The notes: generated by a model not told the origin, from the letters alone. A DNA stretch of 64,000 nt from Spirometra erinaceieuropaei (GCA_902702965.1 CACRXP010000142.1:972144-1036143), one strand, 5' to 3'; positions 10,285 to 25,200 are shown, numbered from the stretch's first letter. A program made the numbers and translations.

Positions 10285-13200
10285 CTAACAAGGAAAGTCA
10301 GCGTACTGAATAGGTTTAAGTAACACTAAATGTGACGTTAAATTAGCAGACGCTCTGACGTTGCGACTGCCACAGCCATGGGCTTTTTTGACTTGCCTAC
10401 CTATCCATACTGGTGCTCGAACCGTCAGACGCGTCCGAATCCAGTCATTGAAATCCGGCCCAGTCACACTTGCAAGATAGCCGTTCTGCTGTTCGCAGTA
10501 GTTCCTGGCGTCCAGCCAAGTTGTATTGTGGTGGGGGAAAAAGCGATAACATCGGTGTTGATACAGGGACCAGCCTTGAGAGAAAGAAGACATGTGAGTT
10601 AGATAAACGTGCAATTTTTCTGCATCATTCAGGAACATTGGGAATTTTAGTATGGAATCATCTTACCCTAAAATACTGAGTGTTGCAAATTAAAAACCAC
10701 ACTAAGAGATGAATTAAATCAAAAGATGCATCCGGAATTCAGCAAATGAATGAAGAAATCGAAGTTAGATATGATAAATTCTGGAAATACATCAAGTTTT
10801 TTACTGCGACTAGATTGAATTTGACCTCCTGTTACAACATACCAAGTTGGCAAGTCCAGAGAATATCAGCGTCAAAAATATTCTGCACAAAAGAAAAATG
10901 AAAGGAGGACGACTTGCTGCGGAAAAGCATTGCTTTTGAAGAGTTAACGCCTGTAGTAAGGTAAATAAGCCAAAGTAAGCTTTCGAAAGCAAGTGCTTAA
11001 GCGGCGCGGTACTGTGCTCAGCCCAAACACGCAAACCAGCTTGAAGAGATGATAATTTATGTGTATACAGGCGAACTACTCCCTTTTAGCACCTCAAAAA
11101 CCGAATCGACAACTTGTCGAAATAAGCACCGTCGGAAAGACCATGGCCTGCCTTACTAAGATATCACGTTGCACGTCCCCAAACGGCGAACGTCCATCGC
11201 AAGTGTCTTTCCGAGGAATCACCACGGAATCAGGCGTCTTATCTACGCTAGCTATGCCTACATTACACGCCAGGACATACTGCTATTTCAGTCCGAGTTT
11301 AAAGGTGGAAACTTCGGAATTATTAATTAAGATGTACATCCGTGTTAGATTCTACAATCGGTCCAGAAGGTTCCCCAATATGGGTTTTGGGCGGGTGCCT
11401 GTGTTTCAGTAGTAGATAGTCTTGCATAAAAACGGCTGAATCTGTTCTCACATGCAAAAAGTGATGTCGGCGTCTTTGTCCACTTTGCAAGGCCTTTGTG
11501 TGTAAGGGGAACTCCTTGATTCCTGCTATTGTGTGGTTCCCCGAAAATCTTTCAAGGTCTGTCACCAAAGACTTTTTTCGTCATCCAATTGGGATCTGTC
11601 AGATACCCATGCTAACTACTGGCGGTTGTACCGTTTTTATCGTAAATTATAAGTTTGAAATCTCAAGCCGCAGGGACAACAATCTGGATAAAGCTTTAAC
11701 GGGGGGCAGGGTGGACGAGTGTGGACGGTGACAAGCAGTCGTTTAAGTGTACGAAATAGGTGGGCGCGGTCTGTAGGTTATTGTCCAATCACCACACAGC
11801 ACCTGAAAAGTCACTACTGGCTGCGATTAGGTGGAGGGTGGTAGTGTGGCTGCCTCATGCTTCGGCACGCCTGGTGAATGACACTGTACAGATCTTGATT
11901 TGTCAAGCTCAGTTCAATATCCTCCTCTTCACATCAAAAAGTGACTACCTTCATCACAAACCGTCGCAGACCTCTTCTTGAACGCCAGCGAGTAGACCTT
12001 GCTGAGTGTGTTAGAATCCGGAAGGGAATTGGACGTCAGCCACTCCGTCAGTGACATGCGAGCCTTGGATTTGGGAGTATCCGGCAGCTCTAACCCGAGA
12101 GATGTACTTTTCATCTAGGAGAGATGGAGAGTTGAGCATTTCACGAATGGAAGAGAATATGCGCATCCCAGGTTCATGTTTAAAAGAAGACGAAGGCACG
12201 ACCACTGGGACAGTGATCGTGCCTTCGTCTTCTTTTAAAGTTGAGCATTTTGTCAACCACTGCAAGGATGCAAATTTTTCAAGGAGTTAGTGTTTATATT
12301 TCTTTTCTATGCTCTCCTCCAGTTCTGATACTACTTATTATTTTAAGCCGCTTAATTAGTGGAAATGTATTCTGCAGTGGTCAGGTTATTGCATCAGAAG
12401 CTGGCGCTCAATTCTGACTCAGTGGCTGCGGAGTCGGTTCTTTTAACCTGGCGCGATCTTCATCTTATTATATCCAGTTTCGCCAATTCTATTGAAGATC
12501 CGGCTTTTGACTTGTCGGGAAGCTCATATAAAGAAACTAACATCGCGCTTATCACCAAAGAGTTTAAGCATCCTTCAACGTCGTTGTCCGTTTTGTCTTG
12601 ATTTTTCCCCTTGCATCCGCATCTTGATGGTTAGATCAGCTTTCACTGAGAACTTGATGATCTCAAAATGAAAACAGAAAGTATGTCCACCGTGTTCAGT
12701 GACCACTGCCACTACTCGAGTGGGAAGACGACTTTGCAAGCGTCAATCTCACTCTCTCCTACTAAGAACGGCAAAATTGAACCTAAGCGACTTAGGGTGG
12801 TCTTGAGTGCGGCGATTTACCAAACATTTCGCCTCTGTCTTGCTTTTGCCAAATAGGCGCTGGTTTTGGACCCCGGCGGAGCCAAACTGCCCTCGTCAAG
12901 CATAAAATTCGTCAATGTAGTGCTGCTTACGTTGAGGTAGAGTATATAGAGGATGAAAGGTGGCAAACACCATACATACTGTGAAAAAGGAGACACGGTC
13001 GCTAGGACAAGAGCTTTATTCACCTGACGTTTCGGATTCCTGCTCGGACCCATCATCGGAGACAATAGAGGATACGTATCTGCTACTGTCTCTGATTATG
13101 GGTTCGAGCAGGAATCCGAAACGTCAGGTGAATAAAGCTCTTGTCCCTGCGATCGTGTCTCCTTCACGACTGCTTCCCGGGACTCGTCTCTTCGCTCCTA

Positions 13201-16200
13201 TTTACCATACCTATTCTCTGCTTCCACCAAAACTCACCTAAGGCTCATAAGACACCCTTCTAATGCAGCCAAACCCTATAAAGCAGTCCAAATGAAGGGG
13301 TCTGCAAAGCCCACTACCGCTTTTGTTTGTCAGTAAAATTCCTTGGTTTTTATTTGACCGCCTGCGTGAAATCTAGACTAGGGAAATGCAGGAAATCCGT
13401 AATTTACCATGCAACGTTAATAAGCTGTTGGACACCTCTCGCAAGTAACCTTAAATATTCCAGTATGTAGCTGACAAGACGCCGACCAACGGTCCATGGG
13501 GTAGAGCATTTAACTCGAGAGCTCCATGCCCAACTTCCAGAGGCTCATTTCTTGGACTCTCCTAGGAGTAAGAAATGGCTGACCGACGACGACCAATAAG
13601 GTGGAAATGTTAGTCCTACATCTGCCTTTCATTTGCCAGTAACAGTTCTTAATTACTGATGACTGTTCAAGCGATGGTACAGACCACTGCCGCTCTGTAC
13701 GCAGCCGCAGGACACGGCCAACTAATCACTTGAAGGTAGGATTTTTCAGGTTGTTTATCTGCCGATTTCACACATCGCGAACGCAGTTGTATAAATTGGC
13801 AAACACCTTTGGTAGCCAAAGGAGTGCTCAAGAAATCCGGTGACAATTCTTGCCGGCTCCCGAGACCTCAGATCAGGAGGACGGTTCTCAAGCACAGTTG
13901 ATAGGACATAGGAATCGGGACCTCTTCCTCGTACTAGAGGCAGCCTTCAGGGGGTTCCTATTTCCATGTCTCACCATATAACTGCTATATTCGCCGCCAA
14001 CGCCTCAAATACTTTTTAGTTTCTATAATAATACAAAGAGATTTCGCTACGCCAAGCAGTTTGCTGGTTGGATTCTGGATGGCGTTGTCCATCCCCTTCA
14101 CTGCGACTTAATTGCACGGAAGTCTTTCCGTCACATGAGCCGTGGCTTCCGGCATATCTCTCGCCGTACAGCGGCATATCAAAGGATAACAGGATACCTT
14201 ATGTGTAAAGAGACTGTAGTCCACACTGTCCTCGTAATAGTTGTGTCTCTGATGATGGGTTCGAGCAGGAATCCGAAACGTCAGGTAAATAAAACTCTTG
14301 TCCCAGCAAATTTGTCTCCTTCTTCGTGGGTAATTTTTTATTTAAACCTGGTTATCTACCCGCATTCTGGTGCATAAAGTTTTTTGTGAAGAAGTTTAGG
14401 ACGAAAATTTCAAAAAACTTAGCTGCGTCTTAGATAGCCACTTTATTCAGAACCGACCGCTGCGTGCCACTACTTATGCAGCGCATATTGACCACTTGGA
14501 CCGATTTCAGTAATTATGAGATAGAATTATATTTTATTACTGAGTAGAAAACGTTTCAGTCCGAGTGTGGAGCTCTCTGAACTTATGACTACTACTGCCT
14601 CTACTAATATTATCATTACCGTTCTTATTAATACTAAAATAATAACTACTGCTACATTAATAATATTTTCGGCACCAAAAGGACTACAAATTACTTATAT
14701 GCACTCACTACTTTAAGCGCATTTGTTACATGCGAAAAAAATAGAGGGTGGTTGAAAATACCGTCTTCGCCGGTTCATGTGGAGTGAAGAACGAAGAAGT
14801 TTGACATTGCTTGTTTGCTGAAAGGGTGATAGAAAACAAGATTGCAATAAATCGGAAATCACATCGATTCGCGAATTTTTTATCATAAATAAACTATACT
14901 GACTGGGTAGTTCTTGCCCAGTCAAGGCGTATGGAGGTGTGGAAAATTGTCAGCATCACAAATTCGAACAAGCACTGTATTGATTGAGAATGGCATTAGC
15001 GGCAAAGACAAAGGAGACTGGAATGGCCATTTCTGGCCTATAAGCTATCGTCAGCTAGTTATACCCAACCCCGACTAAAATTATTGGTTAGAAGAACGAC
15101 GACATTAACTACTGAGCCAGGAGTTCGTTTTCCTGCCGGCTGCGATCGGGAATATACAATGGTAAAGGGACGTTCACCGATTGTACCACGGAACTTCTAA
15201 CCAACAGGTCACGGGATCGAGCCCCGGATGTTCCACTCTCCGGGCCTCGGGTATGACTGACTGACGGCAGTTAATATGCCAGAAGTGGCCATTCAAGTCT
15301 TTGTCCGTAATGCTACTCTGCTATATCATGCGCCGCTGGCGGGGCTTGAGAGAGAGAGAGCCCTAAGGCACAACGGGACGAATTCCTCAGCGCGATCGGT
15401 GAGCGCCATTCTAACATTACATTAATTGTCGTGGGAGAACATCCCACAAACAACCGTCTAATCTTCCTCGTCCAACGATGCGGTCACCAAATGTCACGCA
15501 CTCTACGTCCGGAAAAGTATGGAACAAAGGACTGGAAGTTGCAGACCACTTTTCCCATTCAGTGTGGGCATTCATCGCAAGCTTTCGGGAGTATCCACCA
15601 GCTTTCTCCTATCCATGTTCCTTCACCAGCCGATTCTGTCCTTCCCTACACTACTTATTGTTAGCTCTTGCAGTCTTTAGTCTTGAGGGATGTGGTTCGT
15701 TGATGAAATTTCCAGATTTCCTTTAGATCTTTTTCTTTCTTCGGCAGCCTTCTGCTTACTAGTCAAGGGCCCTTGTCATTCTAGCGAACACGGGTTTCAA
15801 CCGGCGGAGCTGACTCTCTCTAAAGACACCCACGCGAAGTGGACTGGTGACAAGCCCCTACAGTTCGATGCATGCCGCTCCGCAGGCATGCATATTGGTC
15901 CTACACTTGCGTTTGGAACAGAAGCACATGTCCACGATGAGCTGTTTTAAAAACTGCATCTAAGCAGTCCTTTCGGAACGTAGACGCATTTTAAAATTTC
16001 GTTCAACATTTCATGGGTTAACACACCTACGGAAGATGTGAGCATATACTAGCACTTACAGGTGATGATAATTTGGGCTTCATTGTTGTCACCGAGAACC
16101 GCAGCCGTAGGAGCCTTCACGGTAACACCAAAGTGGCCCTTGGATTGTCTTGGCTTCTCTGGATTCCCTTGTGGATGGTGAACCCTCACCCTTATGATCT

Positions 16201-19200
16201 TCGAGTCCTCTCCTTCAAAGTCACACATAAAAATTAGCGAAAACCAGAAACAGCAGAGTATGGAAAGTCAGGAAGTAAGCTGTCGCGGAAAACGTCACTA
16301 GATAAAAGCACTCACGTACCGGGAGCAAAGTGCACCAGCTTTGGAGACAGCAAGTCGACTTCAGTCAGGCCGAGGTCTGCAGTCGGCGCGAGACCCAGGT
16401 AAGCCTCCACTTTATGATTTAGGGCTCCTCTCCGACGAAGCTCTAGACTCAGGGTACCAGAGCTGGCGCAAATGCGATAGCGTTTACGTTGGAAACCCAA
16501 TTCTGCCCATGTAAACGTCAGACTGTACGAACAGAAGGAGGAAAACGGAAAAAATTGCTGATACGTGCTGGCAAGTACAGTGCATTGCAGTAGGGCTGTT
16601 GGCAGGGATGCGGGTAGATGGCTAGGGCATTGCATGGGGTTGATTTGACCTCCACTCAGCCGATCATAAGCCGGCCCACCAGTTGATACCAGAATCACAA
16701 GCATGCTCACACGCGTGCGCAAATGGGTTCTCTCAGAACGGCCGTATGCTCTTAGTGCTTTCCACCCTCGTCGCTGCAGATGGGGTATTTAATCAAGCAC
16801 GAATACATGCACACCGATCCACTGGCTTCCCGAAGCAGGTGGACTCCGTATGGGTGGCGAAGGTCACGAACGGGTAACCAGCCAAGCTCGGGCAGACGGG
16901 TAGACTATCGACAAAGGTGGGGAGAAGTGGAATCAGCTGCGTTTTGGAATTCCTCTGCCCTGACCCAGGAAACCATAACTCTGACCTTCATCTGAAGATG
17001 GAAATACTAACCATTTGGAGTCGTTTTGCGCGGACAAGCCAAGATAAATCGGTGTGCGCCTATTCATACGTGAAGAATATGTGGTGTCAGTCAAATGTGC
17101 AGGCACGGCCAGCCAACTAGATAACCCTCAGCATGGATCCATCTGTACCGAAAAGAAGAGACTATAGCGACTATTTATGGCGTATCTCCTCTCCCCAATC
17201 AATCCTTCTTGGCAACGATATAGAGCAGCACCCCAATTAACTGTCAGCAGACCGTGGATCATGCCATATGGGGTTTTATCTTGACATAAATTTGCAGGCT
17301 TTTGAAGAAATTTCACTACAGGCAACGACTGCTTCCCACGACCTCACACCTTAACTCGAAATCCCTTATAGTGAGAAATTTACCTTTTGTTTGTTGTTGA
17401 ATTACTACTCTTAACGTTGACGCACAATAGCGTAGGATAAGATTTTCGGCATAAATCCAGGCAGTTGCTGTGTTTCTTTTCGTTTTGTCAGCCTACCGTC
17501 TAGCTTGCTGTCCCACCCAGTAAATTCCCTTTACCATAAATCTCGTAAGGCACGATCCACAGTTTACTGACAACTAAGTTCGATCCTTCTCTATGTCGTT
17601 GCCCTCTTCTTTAATCCAGGGGACGGCAAGGTTTGAAATGTGAACCCGAATTAGTAATTTAAAGACTTTTTAGCCACTATAATAATTCGCGACTCCCCAC
17701 CGCCAAATTCACTCTGGGTTCTTCACACATATAATTCTGCAACTCCACACGGCAACGATAGGTTGTATGACCCACAACTAACTTGAGCTAGCCTCTGGAC
17801 CGTGTTATACGTAGAATGGTGGTAGAGGAGGTTTTACGGGCGGCGGAGAGTAAGAAGATACCGGAAATAGATAAATTTCCGCCGAAAGTCATATCGTACG
17901 ATGTCATTTGGCAAAGAACGTGAGCGCGATAATTGCTAAATAAACAGGGAGCAATTTTCAAAAAATGGCGGGCTTTGAGTAAAACGCCGCTAGAAAGTTT
18001 ACTGAAGGAAAGGCAATTTCGAACAATGGGAACGATGAGTAATAGGTCGTGTTAACAGTCAGACGGAATTGTAGGATATATTTTTGGGGTTTCCATCTGC
18101 TTGGGAGTCCTACACCCAAATATCCCGAAGCCATCTGCGGTGACTTGCCAATTGCATGTGGTAGTACCACTAGTCCTAGGACAATTTATCCTATCCCAAT
18201 CCTCCAACTGGCCATGGCTTGCTGATCTGTTCATTGGCATCACTGGATTTCACGTGCCTCTGGTCGTTGCTGTTCATTCTCTCCTGCCAGAGTCAGCTGA
18301 CAGTCGCTAATGCTCTCCAATCAACTTGGTCTTCCTGTCTTCTGGTTGGAGTACGGTAGAGTTCAGTGGATTGGAACTGACGTTAACCCCCTAAAGTGCA
18401 ACACCTTATTTCCGGGCCATAGAATCGCATTCTCTACGCAGTGGAGGGAATTAATTGCATCCAGTGAAGGCGGCGGCTCTCCATTTACCCTGGTTGCAGG
18501 AGGGAGTTGTAGCTCCGCCCTGGTCATTCAAGTTAACCCCCCCCCCGTCCTGGACGACATAAACGGCAGTCAACAATCGATTCTCGCATCAGGTTCAATG
18601 ACAAAGACAGGGAAAACTGACTTGTCATTTTGTTCGGCGATGATACCCATGTAGACATCTCCAAGCTCCTGCGTCAGCGAATACTTGCAATTGCAGGGGC
18701 AGTGGCCATGCGGATAGCCAACCCAGCCCTGTGGTTGCACAAAGCGTTTGTACAAGCGCTAAGGTTCCCCTGAGCAAAGGCAAACCCAGCATACGTGTTC
18801 ACACCCGCCACTTCGCGGTACCGCGATGAAAGAGGGCCAGCTAATCGCCAGACACCTTCCCCTCCCCCCCCCTAAACTCCAGACAGAACTGGGACCCGAC
18901 CACTGAGCTCTGAACGCCTTTTAACCCTCTCCCCCACATTGACTTTACTGGATGCCTAACTTTTGCTATTCTACCCTCCCTTATATTACTGTACAGACCT
19001 GAGCTATCACGGTGCACTAAAAGCCGTGGTTTGGAAGGTTGCGGACTGACGGGGTAACTTGGACCTCCTCCTTGACTGGAGGCGGTCTGAGAGTCAGGCT
19101 GCAATGGCTCCTTCTTAATATGGCCGTATGGCACTCTCACCACAGTGTGGGATCCAAGCCAGGCGTTGGCGGCACGCCCAGGTGCGGCTTCGGCCGTGCC

Positions 19201-22200
19201 AGCCTCCAAACTCTGTTGTGTTGGCTGAAATCCTGGTCATTTGTTGTGTGGGCCAGGGGTTGCGGAGTGGAACGCCAAGGTGAGGATCCGTCCGAGCCCT
19301 CCACCTGCGGCCTCCCCCGTCTCCGGTCTTCTTGACTCTGTCTTGACACCGGACTCAGGCGGGGGAGGAGAAGAGAGTGCAGGTAGATGCAACGCAAGTC
19401 TACTGACACTATAAACCCATGCGCAAGTCACCATCCCTGCTCCCACCGCTGCTGCAGCTGTGGTGCACACGGTGGACACAGTCGAAATCGACGGTCGAAC
19501 TGTCGTACAGACCTGACGATGAATAATGGGAAGCGTACGTTTGCCAGACTTGTCACTTTGTCCTGGCTTTTGTCGCTTCTCGGTCATGATCCTATCCAGG
19601 TAGGGGAGACTCACTTTGTTCCACCGACTTCGGAGGAGGCAGAAAGTAAGAAGTATCAAGCTTTCCGGATAGAAATATCACACGGCCATCGAAAATGGCA
19701 GTTTGACTATGTCCACCGTGTGCCTCACAGCGTGATGGACTCAAGGGCAGTGACCTACACAGGAATTAGTTTACAATGATAGAATGTATGAGTTCCATCT
19801 ATCAAACCCTCCCCCTCCCCACCCTCCTGAGCCCGATGTCAAGATGGAGTCAAGTAAACCGGGGGCGGGATCGGGCGCATTGACTGATAGATTTAAACGC
19901 CTCCCCCCCACGAGTGCCGCACACGACATCAAAAATACAACTGGATTACAGCAAGTGGGCTAACTCATGAAATGTCAAGCGAAATTCCGAAATAAGTTTT
20001 CGTTTCAAAAAGATTAATTAAGTAGGGTTGTAAAACCAATCGTCCTATAATAATTCAGTTACCTCAGGGTGTGGGCTTTCGAATGCATTGATTTTCGACT
20101 GCATGCAAGAACTACACTCTGTAAAAAACGACTACATAAGTAGCACGAATTTTTCTCATTGATTTTCGATGCCCCTAAAAGTCCAAATATGCTTCATGGA
20201 AAACATGAATAAAAATATTCATTTTTCTGCTCACCCCGTAGAAAATTACGTCTTCTTCCAAGCTCATACTCGAAGGAGGGACATAATTCGGTTTTAAAAA
20301 TGTTTCTAATTGCCGAATAATTTTGAACCCACTTTACCGTCCCACTTGGATTCAGGGTTTCTAACCTACAAACTGTATATTTTCCGCGTACAGAAAACCC
20401 CATATTTCTCTACGGTAATAAAGGGGGACTATATAGGGTTCGTAGAATTAAGCAGTGTATTTGGTCCATATTGTTAACTTTACAGGTCGCGTTGGTAACT
20501 GCAGAGACATGACGATTTATGAACATCCATTTCACGGTATTTAAGTCCCACAATTGGAAACCTTTTTAAAACCGAATTATGTCTCTCCTTCGAGTGCAAG
20601 TGGATTAAGTCACTACCTCGAGGTTCTGTAAATTTAATCAATTCACCTATGCTTGGGAGCTGTTTTCCAGTCTACGCGACACATTTATGATACCGTCTTA
20701 CCACCCGTCGTCTATGTCCTTTACATGAAGAAAGGCGTTCTTGGCTCTTTTACCCCTTAGTAAGAAGTTAGTTGTTCTGAAAACCGTGCGTAAGCATACA
20801 TTTACAGTCTGTTGAAGATGAAATGGACCAAATCTTGGATGCCTTTCACCGACGAGGTCACTCGGGAAGACGAGGCGACAGACGCCCTACTCAAAGGAGG
20901 TGATGAACGATAAACCTAAACCAGCCTCTACAATTGCACTTATAGCATTCTGGCGTAATGAGAGATCCAGGCAACCGGATTATTACAGCCGCCAGCTACC
21001 AAAAAAGTTTATCAGCTAAGACACTATGAGTTAAAAGACTCTGCGCACTAGGTCAAACATCCCGGGAAATCCTTTAAATTATACCCGGCTATATTTTAAA
21101 TCTAAGTTCCCGAAAATTAAATGTAGGCGCGAACTGTTTCACACATCAGCCAATGAATATACTTACTCCAGGAATTCTTGCCATTTTTCCTTGGGACTTA
21201 TGCAGTACTTCAGTCATATTATAAATGCCAGTCTAGACACGAGTCCCCGACTCGCGACGGAGAAGGACTATGCTCATTTAAAGTTTTCGGCCGCTTTGCT
21301 TTCCTTGAAAACACTTGGCTGTCACAAGAGAGTTATTCAGGAAGATATCTTATTCACTGGCTAACTCTTGATGGATTTTCCAAACAATATTGCGTGAAAA
21401 ATAGCAAAGTCGGATACGGTGGATCCCCTGTGTGCCTCCAGGAAAATATTTTACTTTTGAAATTTCGAAATTTCATTTTCCTCAGATTGGATAACTGAAG
21501 CCCAAAAAAGTCCGAAAACTAGTAAACAATCCACAGTATGACTGATGGACTTCGACCAAAACGCCAGACCAATAAACTTCTTGTTATAGTGGTCGTACCT
21601 TCTTCTTCTGAACTGCTTCCTGGATTTCGCCTGTTCGCTTCTATCGGCAAGTCTCAAATAGACTGATTTACTCCAAATCAGCGGTTCACTTTCTAGGAAA
21701 TTGGAAAGCAACAATTTCTAAATTGGAGTATCGACCAGAAAGCACGCTGAGAATGCAGGGGAACCCAATGAAGATCCAAACTCTCGGAGCTGTGTCACGC
21801 GGTGACAGAATGTCGACAAAACACGTGTCTGGGCTTTCATATGGTACTTGTGTTGCCGAGTATATCATACGATGCAACCCCACGTACAAACCATATATGT
21901 GTAGATCCAGTTAACTGAACTTGTAGCTCTTTACTTGTGCATGTTCTTTCGAGGTAGCCAACCCTGTCCTTAGGGTGTACAAGCTGTGTGCGTAAGGTAG
22001 TGGCCGGTTGGTGTGCTGGCGTTGTCTACAAAATCCCATGTTCTAGTTGTGATGCTGTCTATTGTGACCAAACTGGAAAATCTGTCTCAAACCGTATGCA
22101 TGAACATCAGCTAGCGGTAAAGAGGTGCGACCATCTATCCCAGGTGGCCATACACACACTGGACACTGGACACAAATTTGCATGGGAAAGCACCCGCATT

Positions 22201-25200
22201 GTTGGCGCCTGCCCAATAAGGAAGGGCCGCGAATTCCTGGAGACAATGTACTCAGATGAAGCATGCATCGACCGGCATAACGATCTCGGTACCACATACA
22301 AAATCGTTAAGGACAGACTCAAACTGACTCAACCAATCCCAAGATAAGGATCTTAACCAATCTTAGAATCCTTTTGTCAAACTTGGTCTAGAAGTTAATT
22401 GTTTTTGCACGCCCGTTGTTGACTGACCTCATGAAATATTGGCGGAAACTCTGAAATGCGTTTTTGATTAGGAAGGATTACTTTGGCGGGGTAGTAATAC
22501 TGATTATCTTACGGCAAAATCCCATAATATTTCGGACTTGGCAGGATGTCAGCTTTTGAATACACCGTAGAAACCGTACTCGGTAAAAAATGATTATTTG
22601 TGTAGTGGGCATTTTCCCACTGATTTTCGATGGTCTTGCAAATTCGAATATATTTTAGAGAAACCTCGAACAAAAATATGCTTTTAATAGTTTGATAGAG
22701 TCAGGTCATCTTCATATTTTCTATTCAAGGAAGGAGTATAATTAGGTTTTAAAATTTTTCTAATTGTTGAGTAATTTGGAACCTGGTCATTCGTTACATT
22801 AGCGCTTAGTGATTTCAGCCTACAAGGAGCAGTGGCAAATGGACGGGTACGAAGCTATTATGAATGGACATTGCGCGGTCTTAAAAATTGCATAATTAGA
22901 GACTTTTTTAAAATCTAATTATGCACTTTCTTCGAGTATGAAATTTAAATATGGCGCAATTCTCCATCAAATGACTGAACAAACATATTTTTGTTCGTGT
23001 TTCCTCTAAAATATATTCGAACTGGCAAGACCATCGAAAATAAATGGGGAGAATGCACGTTGCTTAAGTAGTCACTTTTTACCAAGTAAGGTTCCTACAG
23101 GCAATTGAAAAGCAGTGTATTCAAAAACTGACATTCTGCCAATTTCGAAATATTATAGGATTATGCCGTAAAATAGTCAGTATTACAACCCCGCCCAAGT
23201 TATCCTTCCTAATCGGAAACACATTTCAGAAATTCAGCCAACATTTCATCAGATCGGTCACTCACTGTATGTATATATGTATATATCAGCTAACGTCAGA
23301 ATGCATCTCACATACCTGACTGTTGAATTGATGTTTCCAACCCCATTCCCTCTCGGAGCGCGGGAAGCCACTAGTGACAGCGTGCTCTGGAAGGCACCCT
23401 TGTCCTGCCTCTCCTTAAGTCTCCTCTTCGACGATGCGGCGTAGCTCAGCGTATAGCTAATGCTGTAGGCCAGACGTCTCCGATTCACGTCTGCCTGACT
23501 GAACCTGCTCAACACCTCGCCGGTCTCCAAATTAATTATGTTTCGCCCCGACTCCCCGGTGTTTGGCCCCACGACGGAGTACGTAATGTCGGAGGGATTG
23601 CCCCTGGCGAAGAGGTGTTCCGCAGACAAGAAAAAGCCCATGTAGCCGTCGTAGACTTTGGTGAGTTTTTCGGCAAGGGGTGCAACGGCGTGGATTGAGG
23701 CAGTTTCGTTGTCGGCGATCGGCTGGTAAATTTCCTCCTCCACCGGTTCGAACCACAGTTTCAGGGGTTGCACGGTACTCTTGTCGCTTCCCCCGAGGAA
23801 GTACTGCAACAGGGAGACCGTCCTGTCTGTCCTTGCTTCCGCCACCAGGGAAGCCACGAAGGCTCTCAGGTGGACCATATCCAGTGCAAGCTCCAACTCC
23901 TGCAGGTTGACCACCATCAACGGTATCGATGATGAGGGAATTGGTTGAGGAGGAGAAGAAGAAGAGTAGGATAAGGGCGGATCAGGTGAGTGATAGATGA
24001 TATCCTCATTGCCCACTTCGAAGAGGGAGAAGAGATCGACTGCCGCGACCATGCCATTGCAGCTGCCACGTCGATGGAGGTAGCCGCCGTGACTGGTGAA
24101 ACCGTCGGCGGCGAAGAGGTAGATCTTGGTGGGATCAAAGTTTTCGCCGCCGCCGCCGCCGTCGGTTGCCAATTGGAGCTGGGCAGCGGTGAGGGGAACG
24201 TCGGTGCCTGGGATTACTCTCAGGGGGTCACCCACGATGAGCCTTGGTATTCGAGATCTTGCGTGCGGGTGAAGAGCGAGCGGGATGAAGAGGGTAACTG
24301 ACCTCTGGCCAGGCACGGTCAATAGCAGAGTAAGTCCGAATTTCACAGGAGGGACAGTTGTACAATTTTCGGCCTGCGGCAAGAGGAAGACAGACAACAT
24401 CTTTGTCATTTCTGTCAGTTTTCCAGGACGGTAGATTTAATAAAACCAAGAGGCACGTTCTGATATATGCTCGGCAACGGCATAGGGAAGGTCCCCGAGA
24501 AATGCATGGCCGACCCCGGACGCCTGTCTTACGGGAAAAGTGCCAGTAGGAGAGTATTGAATAAAACACAACCTACTTAAACACGTGTAGTAGGCATTCT
24601 TTTGTACTACCTAGATACTTGGGGACTTTCACTAGATCCTTACCATATGCTCTGTGTACCCACGACAGCCAAAATTGCTGAGCTACGTCACGCCGATTTG
24701 TGGAGCGCGGCATAGGGAGACTAACGCCACACCAGCCATCGTATCCGATTCAACTTACACTCAGTTCAGTTTTTATACGCCATCTGAACACGTGAAGAGA
24801 AAAATATCGTAAGGCCGACCCAGTTCAGTTCTGTTACTCATTTTCTTCATTGCTGGCAAATAAAGAAACTGCTTAAGTTACCACAACACACGAAAGGTGT
24901 TGCCTCTGAGGACTGCCGACTGCCCAGTTAGCTCGGCCCTATGCTGTACCGAGGGTCATTCGTTAAACGGAGGTAGTCCACGTGGTTATGTAGTTTGGCG
25001 TGATCTTGCACACCTCTATCTCACGCGGCCAGACTATCCGACATTAGTAACAACTTTCAAGAAACATAATATAACTGACTCATTACTCAAGAATGTAAAA
25101 GTTATCAAGCCCCTTGGGCCGCGTCCCAAGACCTTATAAGTGCCAAATTTACGAGTAAAATAAAAGGGCACAGATGGATCCACCTGCATCTGGACTGATT

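Noticed and set aside
12051..12290. Overlapping frames on both strands around the hairpin
   Set aside because: The mirrored translations arise from the perfect inverted repeat.
14245..14325. Confirmed hammerhead ribozyme
   Set aside because: CTGATGA, stem II and GAAA are present, but no complementary stem I or valid cleavage triplet could be found by eye, so it is kept only as a hypothesis.
19137..19779. Overlapping GC-rich open frames on both strands
   Set aside because: They lie in a dispersed GC-rich repeat with a second copy at 35.9 kb and show no domain.
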